Positions 52,701 through 60,585 of a DNA stretch of 64,000 nucleotides are shown here, in pieces (within the stretch, counting starts at the first letter, position 1; every line of letters starts with the position of its first letter). Source of the DNA: an uncultured Flavobacteriales bacterium (lineage in GTDB: Bacteria; Bacteroidota; Bacteroidia; Flavobacteriales_D; Sanyastnellaceae); assembly GCA_905479115.1 (NCBI GenBank), contig CAJQLF010000004.1, forward strand, positions 1 to 64,000, given 5' to 3'. The position numbers were made by a program, and so were the translations under genes. The notes under the pieces were generated by a model. It was not told where the DNA came from, searched no databases, and saw nothing but the letters and a program-made list of their open reading frames with translations.

Positions 52701-55700
52701 GTTGGGGGGGCGTCCAACGCGCATTGACGACCACCGATTTTGAATCCGCGAACATTGAATACCTCCAGTTCTGGTTGATGGACCCGTTTAATGAGGATTC
52801 GGAAAATGTCACGGGCGGGGAATTTTACATCAATTTGGGCAATGTTTCGGAGGATGTGTTGAACGACAGCCAACTGTCCTATGAGAATGGATTGCCTTCA
52901 GCCAACAACCCAGATTTGCCCACTTTGGAGGGGGTTTGGGGTGTGTATCCGGACCCTACAACCTTCAACGTTGTCAACGCTTTCGATAATACATCGGGCA
53001 ATTATGATCTGCAGGATGTGGGATTGGATGGTCTTCCCGATAACGAAGAACAAAACTTTTTTGCAGATTGGTTGAGCGCGGTCCAAGACTGGGTAACGCC
53101 AGCGGCTTATTCGGAAATTGCAAGCGACCCTTCTGGCGATAACTTTCGTTATTTCCGAAATCCAGAGGCGCAAGCAGCCGAAGAGACGATTTTGGAGCGA
53201 TACCGTCGTTTTAACGGATACGAGAACAACTCGAATACCGGGTCACCAGATGGCTACCCCATCACATCCACAACGATACCCAATACCGAGGACATCAACC
53301 AAGATATCACCCTTTCCACGATTGAAAGCTACTATCAATACAAGGTGTCTTTGAAGCCACAAGATTTGGGGGAATTCAACATTGGGAGCAACTACATCAC
53401 GGATACCTTCGAGCAGGTTGTAACCACGGCGGATGACCAAGACCGCACGATTCGCTGGTACCAGTTCAAAATTCCTGTTCGCGAATTTGATAAAAGAGTT
53501 GGGGGCATTACCGATTTCCGCTCGATTCGCTTCATCCGCATGTTCATGAAGGGATGGTCTGAGCCGGCTACCTTGCGTTTTGCCCGCCTGGAGTTGATCC
53601 GTGGAGAGTGGCGACGGTACCTGAATTCGTTGGCGGGTCCCCAGGAGGTCGAACCGGATGATCCATCTTCAACATCTTTTGCGATCAGTGCAGTGAACAT
53701 CGAGGAAAACGGAAACCGTGAGCCGGTGCCGTATGTAACTCCTCCAGGCATCCTGCGCGAGATTGACGTGGGAACGGCGAATCAACGGCGATTGAATGAA
53801 CAATCATTGGAGATGGCTGTGTGCGGTCTCAAAGACGGTGATGCGCGCGGTGCGTATCGAAACATCAATTTTGATATGCGGATGTACAAGCGATTGCGCA
53901 TGTACGTTCACGCCGAAGCGGGACCAGACGGGACAACCCTCGAAGATGACGACATGACCTGTTTCATCCGATTGGGCAATGATTTCGAGAACAACTACTA
54001 CGAGTATGAAATCCCAATGAAGGTGACTCCTTGGAATACGGGAGATGAGGACTTGATTTGGCCTGCACAGAACAACATTGACATTGAATTCCGCAAGTTG
54101 CAGAATCTCAAAATTGAGCGTCCATCGGGCTTTCCTCTTTTCGAGGAATACACGGGGATGGATTCTGAATACAATGCACGGCTTGCGGTGAAGGGAAATC
54201 CCAATTTGGCCAATGTGGTGATGGTGATGGTGGGCGTGCGGAATCCGGACAAGGATGACAATGTGTTTGATTCAGAAGATGATGGATTGGATAAATGCGG
54301 GATCGTTTGGGTGAATGAAATGCGCTTGGCAGATTTCAACCAAAAAGGCGGCTGGGCGGTCACGGCCCAAATGAATGCCAAGCTTGCAGACCTGGGAAAT
54401 GTTTCGGTGGCAGCCAACATGTCCACTCCTGGATTCGGAGGTTTGGAGGAGCGAATTCAAGAGCGGCAGCGAGAGACCATCCAAGCGTTGGATGCCTCTG
54501 GTACCATTCAGCTCGGCAAGTTGCTCCCAAAGAAACTGGGTATTTCGTTGCCGATGTACCTCGGTTATTCTCAGCAGGTTTCGACCCCTCAGTTTGATCC
54601 TTTATCTCCCGATATTGAAATGGCTGAACAGCAGGGTTTATCTCCGGATCGACAGAAAAACGCCCAAACGGTGAATCAGCTAAAATCGGTCAACTTCTCC
54701 AACATCAAGATTAACCCGCAAATCGGATCAGGTGGTTCGCGCGACCGAAATCGTGGCCGAGGGGGAGCAGCAGCAGGTGGGCGAGGAGACTTGGGCGCTG
54801 ATATGGGCGGCAAGGGCGGTAAGAATGGAGAGGACCCAAAGGCTGACATGGGAATGGGCTCCGCCCGCGGTGGTGGCTCTGCTCGAGGCGGTGGATCCGG
54901 TCGCGGTGGCGGAGGGAGCAACTTCGGATTGCTCAAGTTGCTGAATCCCGGGAATTTTTCAGCGAATTTTAGCTACATCGAAGCGCTGAATCGGGACGTA
55001 AACACTGAATTTCAGATCAACCGTGAATACCGCGCGGGGTTGAATTACAACTTCTCTCACTCGCCCAAGAATTTTAAACCGTTCAGCAAGATTGGGTTCT
55101 TGAGAAAATTGGAGTCCATGAAGTGGCTGACGGATTTTAATTTTTATTTATTCCCAAAGCAGTTCACCGTCGGGACGCAAATGAACCGAATTTATGAAAC
55201 CAGCCGCGTGCGGAATAACACAGAGGCGCTTTTGGGTGTTGAGACCAATTTGCTCATTAACACGCAGGTCATGAAGACGTGGCAGTGGGCGCGGAATTAT
55301 GCGTTGAAATACGATTTGACCAAAGCCTTGAAATTTGACTACACAGGCACGGCTCAAGCCCTGGTGGGTGAACCTGCGGGAGAAATCAACCGGGAAGATG
55401 CAGATCTGTATGAAGCGTACAAAGATTCGGTTCTTTTCAACCTTCAAAACGGCGGCGAGATTACAACCTATAATCACAATGTGACCGGCTCGTACAAGTT
55501 GCCGTTTGACAAGTTGCCCATTGTAAACTTTATTTCAAGCGACATTCGATACCAAGGGAGTTATCAATGGACCCGAGCGCCCTTCTCGCAGGATAGTTTG
55601 GGCCATACCATTCAAAACTCGCGAAACTTGAGTCTCAATGCCCAAGCTAACTTCACGAACCTTTACAATAAGATACCCGGTGTCAAGGACCTGTTGAATC

Positions 55701-57226
55701 CGCCCCGTCGCGCCCCCTCACGAAGCGACATTCGAAACGAAGACCGGGATGGCTTTGGCAACACCGATGAGGAAGAAAAAGTAAAGCTGGACTTGAATCC
55801 ACTCGCCACCATCGTTCGGCTGATCATGAGTGTTCAAAATGTATCCGGGTCATTCACGCGCAATGAAGGCATTCTATTGCCGGGGTATGCCCAACGAGCT
55901 CGTTTTGTAGGAATGGATGAACAACTGCTGGCTCCTGGAGCGGCATTTGTGCTCGGTCATCAAAACACCAATTGGCAAGGAGTGAAAGTGAACGACTTCG
56001 CACTGGACGCTGCAGAAAACGGTTGGTTGGTTGCGCAGCCGTATCAAAACCAGCAATACAACGAGACGTTCCAAGAGACGTTCAATGTCCGTGCAAACAT
56101 TGAACCGATTAAGCATTTAAAAGTTGAGCTTACAGCGAATCGGAACATCAGTCAGAATTACACCAGTTTTTTCCGATACGATGAGGTTCTTGGGGACTTT
56201 GTAGACGAATCACCGAATGCAACAGGCCAGTTCTCTGCAACGGTTGTGAGTTGGAAGACGGCGTTTGTCGAGGACGATTTGGATAATGAATTCAATTCGG
56301 ATGTTTGGTCTGATTTCTTGCTCAATCGCTTGCAGATTTCAAATCGCCTCAACGATGAGTCGTACCAGCTTGACGAGCCGGAGAACACGGGATATTATGT
56401 GGGTTGGGGCGGAACGAGCCAGGATGTAACCATCCCAGCGTTTGTGGCAGCTTACCTCGGGATTGATGCCAAAGACGTGCCACTTGATGTATTCAATACC
56501 CCCGTGGCACCGAATTGGCGCGTTTCCTATGATGGGTTGACTAAGAATGATTTTTTCAAGCAGTATTTCAAACGGTTTAATTTGAATCACAGCTACCGCT
56601 CGACATTGACTTCGAACTATGTGACTAATTTGAACTACAGCGAAGATGCAAACGGCCTGCCTACTTCGTTGGATCAGAGCGAATTTGGTAATTACATCTC
56701 GGATCGTCAGTTCAATGTTGTTAGCCTGAGTGAGCAGTTATCTCCTTTGATTGGAGTGGACATGACCATCAAGACAGAAGGAGAAAACGAACCGCAGATC
56801 AAGGTAGAATTGAAGCGAGACCGAAACGTAGCATTTGGCCTGACCAACTTCCAAATCACAGAAACGAAGAGCCAAGGGCTGGTCGTGGGCTTTGGCTATA
56901 AGTTCAAAGATGTGCCGAATCCTTTTATCAAAACCTATGGAAAGCTGCCGGTGAAAATGCTCAAGGAGACGGACTTGGTATTGCGTGCGGATTTGAACAT
57001 CCGGGACAACCGCACCATCATTCGCAAAATGGAGGAGCGTCAAAACCAAGTGACAGCGGGTCAAAACCTGGTGTCCATTAAAATGTCTGCGGATCTGGAA
57101 ATTTCGGATAAGATGACCATGCGGGCATTTTACGATCACCAAATTACCAGCCCGTACATATCGACATCTTTTGCTACGTCCAATATTCGTTCTGGCGTAG
57201 CTTTACGTTTCAACTTGAATCAATAA
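49754..57226 (+). CDS. sprA: SprA, outer-membrane translocon of the type IX secretion system
   Basis: 2490 residues, matching the size of SprA/Sov. A signal peptide ends in CTVAAQS. Typical segments are QRIQLNIGGKIGDKIELGTN (about 190), FLSQYFLDQYDQAMRSLPVP, AYLIPGHSRAIGQDG ... YIDDFEGSQSAIDIRS (about 820-850), and CGIVWVNEMRLADFNQKGGW (about 1515). The protein forms a 36-strand barrel through which T9SS cargo leaves; several cargos are encoded in this window. Residues about 1659-1723 (bases 54727-54925) are a low-complexity Arg/Gly/Asp-rich insert, unusual in the strand-rich core. The order ruvA-sprA-gcvH-vanZ is conserved in the phylum. Confidence 0.97.
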   Translation: MKGGRRLNPSGFLLMCMGLLASCTVAAQSNAVEDSIEINLPFPFGGEDAYNPTESPAGFDFAWPENFTYETLFDEATGLYSIQQRIGDTLLYRPTTFLTLDEFLNYDITGNLTEYWNELQTEDDEADRAFAPKLTIDSELFESIFGSNEIEIKPQGSAELTFGVNISDTENPRIPERQRRITTFDFDQRIQLNIGGKIGDKIELGTNYNTEALFDFENQMNIGFQGEEDDILKNFEAGHISMPLPGTLITGSQSLFGVKLETQWGRLYNTTVFSQQKGERKEIEVEGGAQTQEFDIRADDYEANRHYFLSQYFLDQYDQAMRSLPVPSSGVNITRIEVWVVNTQANTQDVRNIIGFTDMGEHPDYISSNLPVADLVDDPDLTITDARNPTNGNNELFGMMVSDPNVLGFTGANGAIGSMNLGLTQGIHYERVGNARKLAPTEYTYNSRLGFISLRQALNNAEVLAVSYEYTLGGETYQVGTLSQDGYSAPDALMLKMLKSSITQLSLSNGDQSPLWRIMMKNVYSMQAFGLSEENFRLNIWYNDPSTGVDLNYIPRNPLDGTLLLQLLGMDRLDINGMNQPDGVFDFVDNAAISGGTIHSQNGRIFFPSTEPFGSNLKREIEARVDDPDLAASLIQTIVFQPLYDSTKTAAQQIPSLNRFRIKGEFQSQTSSEIALQAMNIPEGSVNVTAGGVRLIENQDYTVDYQLGRVRIINDGLLESGRNIKVSLESNSLFSIQTKTMMGTRFDYALSDQFSMGATLLNLRERPLTQKVNIGNEPVNNSIVGADFKYQGESQFLTELIDALPFYETSASSSIDIAAEAAYLIPGHSRAIGQDGNAYIDDFEGSQSAIDIRSVNRWFLASTPKLQPDLFPEGNFEDSLLYNYNRAALSWYTVDPQFFRGSGLQDGQVSAEIKSDHRTREVLEGEVFPNRELPTGTPPNVPTLDLTFRPENRGPYNYEQPEGANGVSAGLTPEGSLADPSSRWGGVQRALTTTDFESANIEYLQFWLMDPFNEDSENVTGGEFYINLGNVSEDVLNDSQLSYENGLPSANNPDLPTLEGVWGVYPDPTTFNVVNAFDNTSGNYDLQDVGLDGLPDNEEQNFFADWLSAVQDWVTPAAYSEIASDPSGDNFRYFRNPEAQAAEETILERYRRFNGYENNSNTGSPDGYPITSTTIPNTEDINQDITLSTIESYYQYKVSLKPQDLGEFNIGSNYITDTFEQVVTTADDQDRTIRWYQFKIPVREFDKRVGGITDFRSIRFIRMFMKGWSEPATLRFARLELIRGEWRRYLNSLAGPQEVEPDDPSSTSFAISAVNIEENGNREPVPYVTPPGILREIDVGTANQRRLNEQSLEMAVCGLKDGDARGAYRNINFDMRMYKRLRMYVHAEAGPDGTTLEDDDMTCFIRLGNDFENNYYEYEIPMKVTPWNTGDEDLIWPAQNNIDIEFRKLQNLKIERPSGFPLFEEYTGMDSEYNARLAVKGNPNLANVVMVMVGVRNPDKDDNVFDSEDDGLDKCGIVWVNEMRLADFNQKGGWAVTAQMNAKLADLGNVSVAANMSTPGFGGLEERIQERQRETIQALDASGTIQLGKLLPKKLGISLPMYLGYSQQVSTPQFDPLSPDIEMAEQQGLSPDRQKNAQTVNQLKSVNFSNIKINPQIGSGGSRDRNRGRGGAAAGGRGDLGADMGGKGGKNGEDPKADMGMGSARGGGSARGGGSGRGGGGSNFGLLKLLNPGNFSANFSYIEALNRDVNTEFQINREYRAGLNYNFSHSPKNFKPFSKIGFLRKLESMKWLTDFNFYLFPKQFTVGTQMNRIYETSRVRNNTEALLGVETNLLINTQVMKTWQWARNYALKYDLTKALKFDYTGTAQALVGEPAGEINREDADLYEAYKDSVLFNLQNGGEITTYNHNVTGSYKLPFDKLPIVNFISSDIRYQGSYQWTRAPFSQDSLGHTIQNSRNLSLNAQANFTNLYNKIPGVKDLLNPPRRAPSRSDIRNEDRDGFGNTDEEEKVKLDLNPLATIVRLIMSVQNVSGSFTRNEGILLPGYAQRARFVGMDEQLLAPGAAFVLGHQNTNWQGVKVNDFALDAAENGWLVAQPYQNQQYNETFQETFNVRANIEPIKHLKVELTANRNISQNYTSFFRYDEVLGDFVDESPNATGQFSATVVSWKTAFVEDDLDNEFNSDVWSDFLLNRLQISNRLNDESYQLDEPENTGYYVGWGGTSQDVTIPAFVAAYLGIDAKDVPLDVFNTPVAPNWRVSYDGLTKNDFFKQYFKRFNLNHSYRSTLTSNYVTNLNYSEDANGLPTSLDQSEFGNYISDRQFNVVSLSEQLSPLIGVDMTIKTEGENEPQIKVELKRDRNVAFGLTNFQITETKSQGLVVGFGYKFKDVPNPFIKTYGKLPVKMLKETDLVLRADLNIRDNRTIIRKMEERQNQVTAGQNLVSIKMSADLEISDKMTMRAFYDHQITSPYISTSFATSNIRSGVALRFNLNQ

Positions 57227-57230
57227 GGCC

Positions 57231-57608
57231 ATGAACATTCCTCAGGTCCTTCTATACACAAAAGAGCACGAGTGGGTGCGTTTGGAGGGTGATGTAGTCA
57301 CCATTGGAATAACAGATTACGCCCAAGGAGAATTGGGTGACATCGTATTTATTGAGGTAGATACCATAGGGGACTCCATCGGAGTAGATGAAGTCTTTGG
57401 AACCATTGAAGCCGTGAAGACCGTAAGCGATATGTTCGCTCCAGTGGCAGGCGAGGTCCTCGAATTCAATGAAAACTTGGAGGACGAACCCGAATTGGTG
57501 AACAGCGATCCATATGGTGCGGGTTGGATCATGAAAATGCGTGTGGAGAACCCAGAAGATTCAGCTTCGTTGCTCGATCATGAGGCTTACGCCAAGTTGT
57601 TGGCTTGA
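57231..57608 (+). CDS. gcvH: Glycine cleavage system H protein
   Basis: 125 residues, the normal size. The N-terminus YTKEHEWVRLEGDVVTIGIT and the lipoyl site GTIEAVKTVSDM, with Lys63 as the lipoylated residue, identify it. It carries the aminomethyl group between the P, T and L proteins; those genes are not here. It starts 4 bases after sprA and is followed 3 bases later by the VanZ-like gene. Confidence 0.97.
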   Translation: MNIPQVLLYTKEHEWVRLEGDVVTIGITDYAQGELGDIVFIEVDTIGDSIGVDEVFGTIEAVKTVSDMFAPVAGEVLEFNENLEDEPELVNSDPYGAGWIMKMRVENPEDSASLLDHEAYAKLLA

Positions 57609-57611
57609 TCT

Positions 57612-58019
57612 ATGCGGGGCGACCTGAACGATAGTGGGATCAGTCGGGACTATCAGTGGAGGCATTCCATTGTTCCTGCGTCATGTGCTTTGCTGATTTT
57701 TGGATTGCACGCCATTCCCGGAGAGGACCTCCCATCATCGACGATGCTCGACATGCTTAACGCTGATAAATTGATTCACCTTGTGATGTTTGGTGTTTTA
57801 TCAGCCAGCGTTTTTGTTGCCCTTGGCAAGTCGGGATCAATTAGGAAATACAAATGGATTGCCGGAGGCGGCCTTCTGATGTACGGAATTGGCCTGGAAT
57901 TTGCACAAGACATTTGGTTCGCAGGTCGGTTCGCGAGCATCGGCGACATGCTCGCTGATGGCTTGGGAATTTTAGCAGGACGCCTAGCTTTTCGCGGTGT
58001 TTATGGTTGCTGGAACTGA
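57612..58019 (+). CDS. VanZ-like family membrane protein
   Basis: 135 residues. Short hydrophobic spans (about 20-35, 60-78, 86-100 and 112-128) and the VanZ-like motif DKLIHLVMFGVLSASVFVAL near residue 55, plus GLEFAQDIWFAGRFASIGDM near 97, with the conserved E-x-x-Q and D residues. The function is unknown, and the link with teicoplanin resistance holds only for distant members. Its position directly after gcvH is conserved in Bacteroidota. Confidence 0.85.
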   Translation: MRGDLNDSGISRDYQWRHSIVPASCALLIFGLHAIPGEDLPSSTMLDMLNADKLIHLVMFGVLSASVFVALGKSGSIRKYKWIAGGGLLMYGIGLEFAQDIWFAGRFASIGDMLADGLGILAGRLAFRGVYGCWN

Positions 58020-58051
58020 CACCTGCGAAGGTTAACTTAAAGAATCATTCC

Positions 58052-58079
58052 TTGGATTGCATTTCGTGATGTAATTTTG
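58052..58079 (+). promoter_or_regulatory. Promoter of the TonB-family gene
   Basis: TTG (58052-58054) and TAATTTTG (58072-58079, exact match to TAnnTTTG) with a 17-base spacer, giving a leader of about 15 bases before the ATG at 58099. Confidence 0.6.
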
Positions 58080-58098
58080 AGGCCCAACAAAGCAAACT

Positions 58099-58797
58099 AT
58101 GCTCAGTCGAAAAACCCCCGAAGCGAATCTGGAAAATAAGCGCGGTGCATGGAAAGCCATCGGCTTTGTGGCATCCTTGTCTTTGCTTCTCAGTGCACTT
58201 GCTTGGACATCGTATGATGTTGCAATCACGCGATCTCTTGATTTTGAGGCAGATCTTTTAGAAGATGAGGAGATTCCAGTCAACATCGTTCAACCCCCGC
58301 CACCGCCGCCGCCTCCTCAACAAACGACCGTCATTGAAATTGTGGACGACGAAGAGGAAATAGAGGAGGAATTGGAAATCGAAGATATCGAGTTAGACGA
58401 GGATACGGAGATTGAAATCATCGAAGACTATGAAGAAGAGGAGGACGTGCCCTTCATGATCGTTGAAAACATGCCGGCAATGGGTGATTGCAAATCACTT
58501 CGGGGAGATGAGCGCCATCAATGCACTCAGATGGAAATTATTCGCTACGTCTCAAAGAATACGAAATACCCCCCCATCGCAAAGGACGCAGGGATTCAGG
58601 GTACCGTCTTTGTTTATTTCGTGGTGGGAAAGGACGGAAAAGTGAAAGACGTGCGCGTCCTGCGAGACGTGGACTCACGACTGGATGCTGAGGCCATTCG
58701 GGTGGTGCAAAGCCTGCCGGAATTTGAGCCAGGAGAGCAGCGGGGAAAGTCCGTTAGTGTGCAGTACACCATCCCCGTAAAATTTATCATCCGCTGA
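58099..58797 (+). CDS. TonB-family energy transducer with acidic linker
   Basis: 232 residues. An N-terminal anchor (about 20-37, AIGFVASLSLLLSALAW) is followed by a Pro stretch (residues 66-73, eight Pro). A linker at 80-117 is almost entirely Glu, Asp and Ile/Leu, with hardly any basic residue. The TonB C-terminal domain (about 140-232) has YPPIAKDAGIQGTVFVYFVV, VLRDVDSRLDAEAIRVVQSL and YTIPVKFIIR. A Cys pair (134, 145) precedes it, as in many flavobacterial TonB proteins. It couples inner-membrane energy to TonB receptors, such as the one at 30587. No exbB/exbD is nearby. Confidence 0.9.
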   Translation: MLSRKTPEANLENKRGAWKAIGFVASLSLLLSALAWTSYDVAITRSLDFEADLLEDEEIPVNIVQPPPPPPPPQQTTVIEIVDDEEEIEEELEIEDIELDEDTEIEIIEDYEEEEDVPFMIVENMPAMGDCKSLRGDERHQCTQMEIIRYVSKNTKYPPIAKDAGIQGTVFVYFVVGKDGKVKDVRVLRDVDSRLDAEAIRVVQSLPEFEPGEQRGKSVSVQYTIPVKFIIR

Positions 58798-58820
58798 TTC
58801 GGTTCAGTCAAGGTGCTGCC

Positions 58821-59369
58821 TCATTCTGAGGTTCCTCCTGAATTGGAAGCGAAGTGTAAGAAGGCTCGTACCGCTTGGTCGAGCCTTTTTTGTGGCGTAG
58901 CGGCATCGACCAACCCCCATGGTCCGGAGGCTTCCACCTGTCGCTGATATTTCTCGTGAAGCGCCCAACGATCGGATTCCAAGGGCAGATTTCGCAGCGG
59001 GTCAGCCACCCATGGTATGGTTGGTGCGCAGAGCAAGGTAAACTGAGGCCATCGAGCGAACGCCTCCAGCCCCGCTAGTTTCTGGCCCCAGGCGTGTTCA
59101 GCCCACAAACTCAATACCGTGGCATCGGTGTCTGTAATGACATGAAAACGACCCGTCTGGCGGGCGCTAACTTCAGCTTCGAGGCACCTCTTGAATTGGA
59201 TGCGTCCCAATCGCTCAAGGGTACTTATCTGCACCCGCCCTGAGATGACCTCTGCATCGAAACGTGCAGCTTCGTCAATCAAAACAGCATTCAAGGCCTC
59301 TGCAAGTCCAGCCGCGAGGGTTGACTTGCCCGTGCACTCGACGCCGGTTATGGCTATGCGATGAAGCAT
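58821..59369 (-). CDS. NadR-like nicotinamide riboside kinase (AAA/P-loop)
   Basis: 182 residues from ATG 59369 (ATG 59375 also fits). The P-loop GVECTGKST is at 9-17. Other segments are LIDEAARFDAE, RIQFKRCLEAE, HVITDTDATVLSLWAEHAWG and a lid-like region, as in the kinase domain of NadR and relatives. It lies 10 bases after pnuC, a nicotinamide riboside transporter, which strongly suggests phosphorylation of imported riboside to trap it and feed NAD synthesis. The longer frame reaching 59522 lies over pnuC and is not used. The kinase role is inference from fold and context. Confidence 0.8.
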   Translation of the reverse strand: MLHRIAITGVECTGKSTLAAGLAEALNAVLIDEAARFDAEVISGRVQISTLERLGRIQFKRCLEAEVSARQTGRFHVITDTDATVLSLWAEHAWGQKLAGLEAFARWPQFTLLCAPTIPWVADPLRNLPLESDRWALHEKYQRQVEASGPWGLVDAATPQKRLDQAVRAFLHFASNSGGTSE

Positions 59370-59379
59370 CCCCATCCCG

Positions 59380-59934
59380 TCAAATCCAATGGAACCAACC
59401 CGCCAATGCGAGCAGTGTATACAGCACAAACAAACCCGTTCCCCAATGCAGTTTCCGACTGGCGTACAGCCACACCGACGCAGCGTTAATGACAATCCAG
59501 TATAGCCAGTTGGCATGAACAAACTGCATCATCCAGTATGTTGCGATGATGCTTCCGATGGTCGTGAATGCATCCAATCCAGGCTTCCAGCTTTTGCCTC
59601 TCAGAGCCATCCAGGCTATTCCCCAAGCCGCGAGTCCTGCACCGATGGATAAGAGGTGTTCGGCAGGCGTTGCGACCGGCAAAGGACTTGGCCAGGCATC
59701 CTGCACGACGAAGGCTCCATACACCGCCATTCCGACGTAATAAACCCAGAGCAATGCTTCAGCTTTCATTTGTCGTTGCCAGCAGATCAGCAGAAAAAGG
59801 GCGGAACCGATGCCGCCCGCTCCAAAAGCCCAAGAGGCGTTTTGTTGATAGCCCACGGTGTAGAGTAGGTTGAGAACTGCTGCGAGCGGTTCGCCCCAAC
59901 GATGCCAATTCCAAGTCATCGATTCCTGACCCAT
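59380..59934 (-). CDS. pnuC: PnuC-type nicotinamide riboside transporter
   Basis: 184 residues with about six or seven hydrophobic spans. PnuC-type residues are seen in LNLLYTVGYQQNASWAFG, WVYYVGMAVYGAFVV and the C-terminal ANWLYWIVINAASVWLYASRKL (about 135-160), with Trp and Asn in the expected substrate region. PnuC lets nicotinamide riboside cross the inner membrane by facilitated diffusion and depends on a kinase to pull the flux, as its neighbour would do. The ATG at 59934 directly follows the stop of the LRR gene. Confidence 0.9.
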   Translation of the reverse strand: MGQESMTWNWHRWGEPLAAVLNLLYTVGYQQNASWAFGAGGIGSALFLLICWQRQMKAEALLWVYYVGMAVYGAFVVQDAWPSPLPVATPAEHLLSIGAGLAAWGIAWMALRGKSWKPGLDAFTTIGSIIATYWMMQFVHANWLYWIVINAASVWLYASRKLHWGTGLFVLYTLLALAGWFHWI

Positions 59935-60585
59935 CTATTCGTCAAATTCGCATCGGCATGGTGCGGACATTCGCACTTCCACCCGTGCGGGCAACCACGA
60001 CTTGAGCATTTCTTGCTCTTCCAACGTCATGTCATTGTATTGAACATCAAGGACTTCCAGCCTCGGTAAATCGCCCAAACTCGCAGGGTAATGCGAGATG
60101 ACATTGGACCACAGGCTCAGTGCTTTTAGCTGAGAGAGGCCGTCAATGCCCAATGGAATGGAATCAATGATGTTGTCACCTAGACGCAGGTTTTCCAGTT
60201 GGCTCCAAGTCAGAGAAGAAAGTGGGAATTGACTTAAATCGTTGGACTCAGCGGAGAAAATCACCAACTCCGACCACGCGCTCAAGTCGATGTCTATGGA
60301 CTTCAGTTTGTTTCGATCGAGGATGACCTCCTTCAATTCGGTCCATTGGGCCAGTTCTTCCGGAACCTCTTTCAAGCGTTTTTTGGTTAAATCCAATCGG
60401 TGGATTGGAAGCCCCTGTGAACGCGCAATGCGGGCTTCGTCTAATTCTGAATACACCGGTGACGTGCGCCAATCATCGGAGGACTGGCCAAAAGACGAGG
60501 AAGCTACAGCGCAGGCGCCTACCATCCATAGTGCAGTGAATATTCTGCCTCTCCCGCATTTGTTATTCATGCCAAGATTCGTCAT
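59935..60585 (-). CDS. Exported leucine-rich-repeat protein
   Basis: 216 residues from ATG 60585, which overlaps the ribF stop (ATGA); ATG 60570 would also keep the signal peptide. A signal peptide ends in ASSSFGQ. About six leucine-rich repeats follow (LDLTKKRLKEVPEEL, LKEVILDRNKLKSID, LENLRLGDNIIDSIPLG, LKALSLWSNVISHYPASL, LEVLDVQYNDMT). A short C-terminal tail with two Cys (APCRCEFDE) ends it. Exported LRR proteins usually bind other proteins. The role is unknown, and no link with flavin or NAD metabolism can be read from it. Confidence 0.85.
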   Translation of the reverse strand: MTNLGMNNKCGRGRIFTALWMVGACAVASSSFGQSSDDWRTSPVYSELDEARIARSQGLPIHRLDLTKKRLKEVPEELAQWTELKEVILDRNKLKSIDIDLSAWSELVIFSAESNDLSQFPLSSLTWSQLENLRLGDNIIDSIPLGIDGLSQLKALSLWSNVISHYPASLGDLPRLEVLDVQYNDMTLEEQEMLKSWLPARVEVRMSAPCRCEFDE

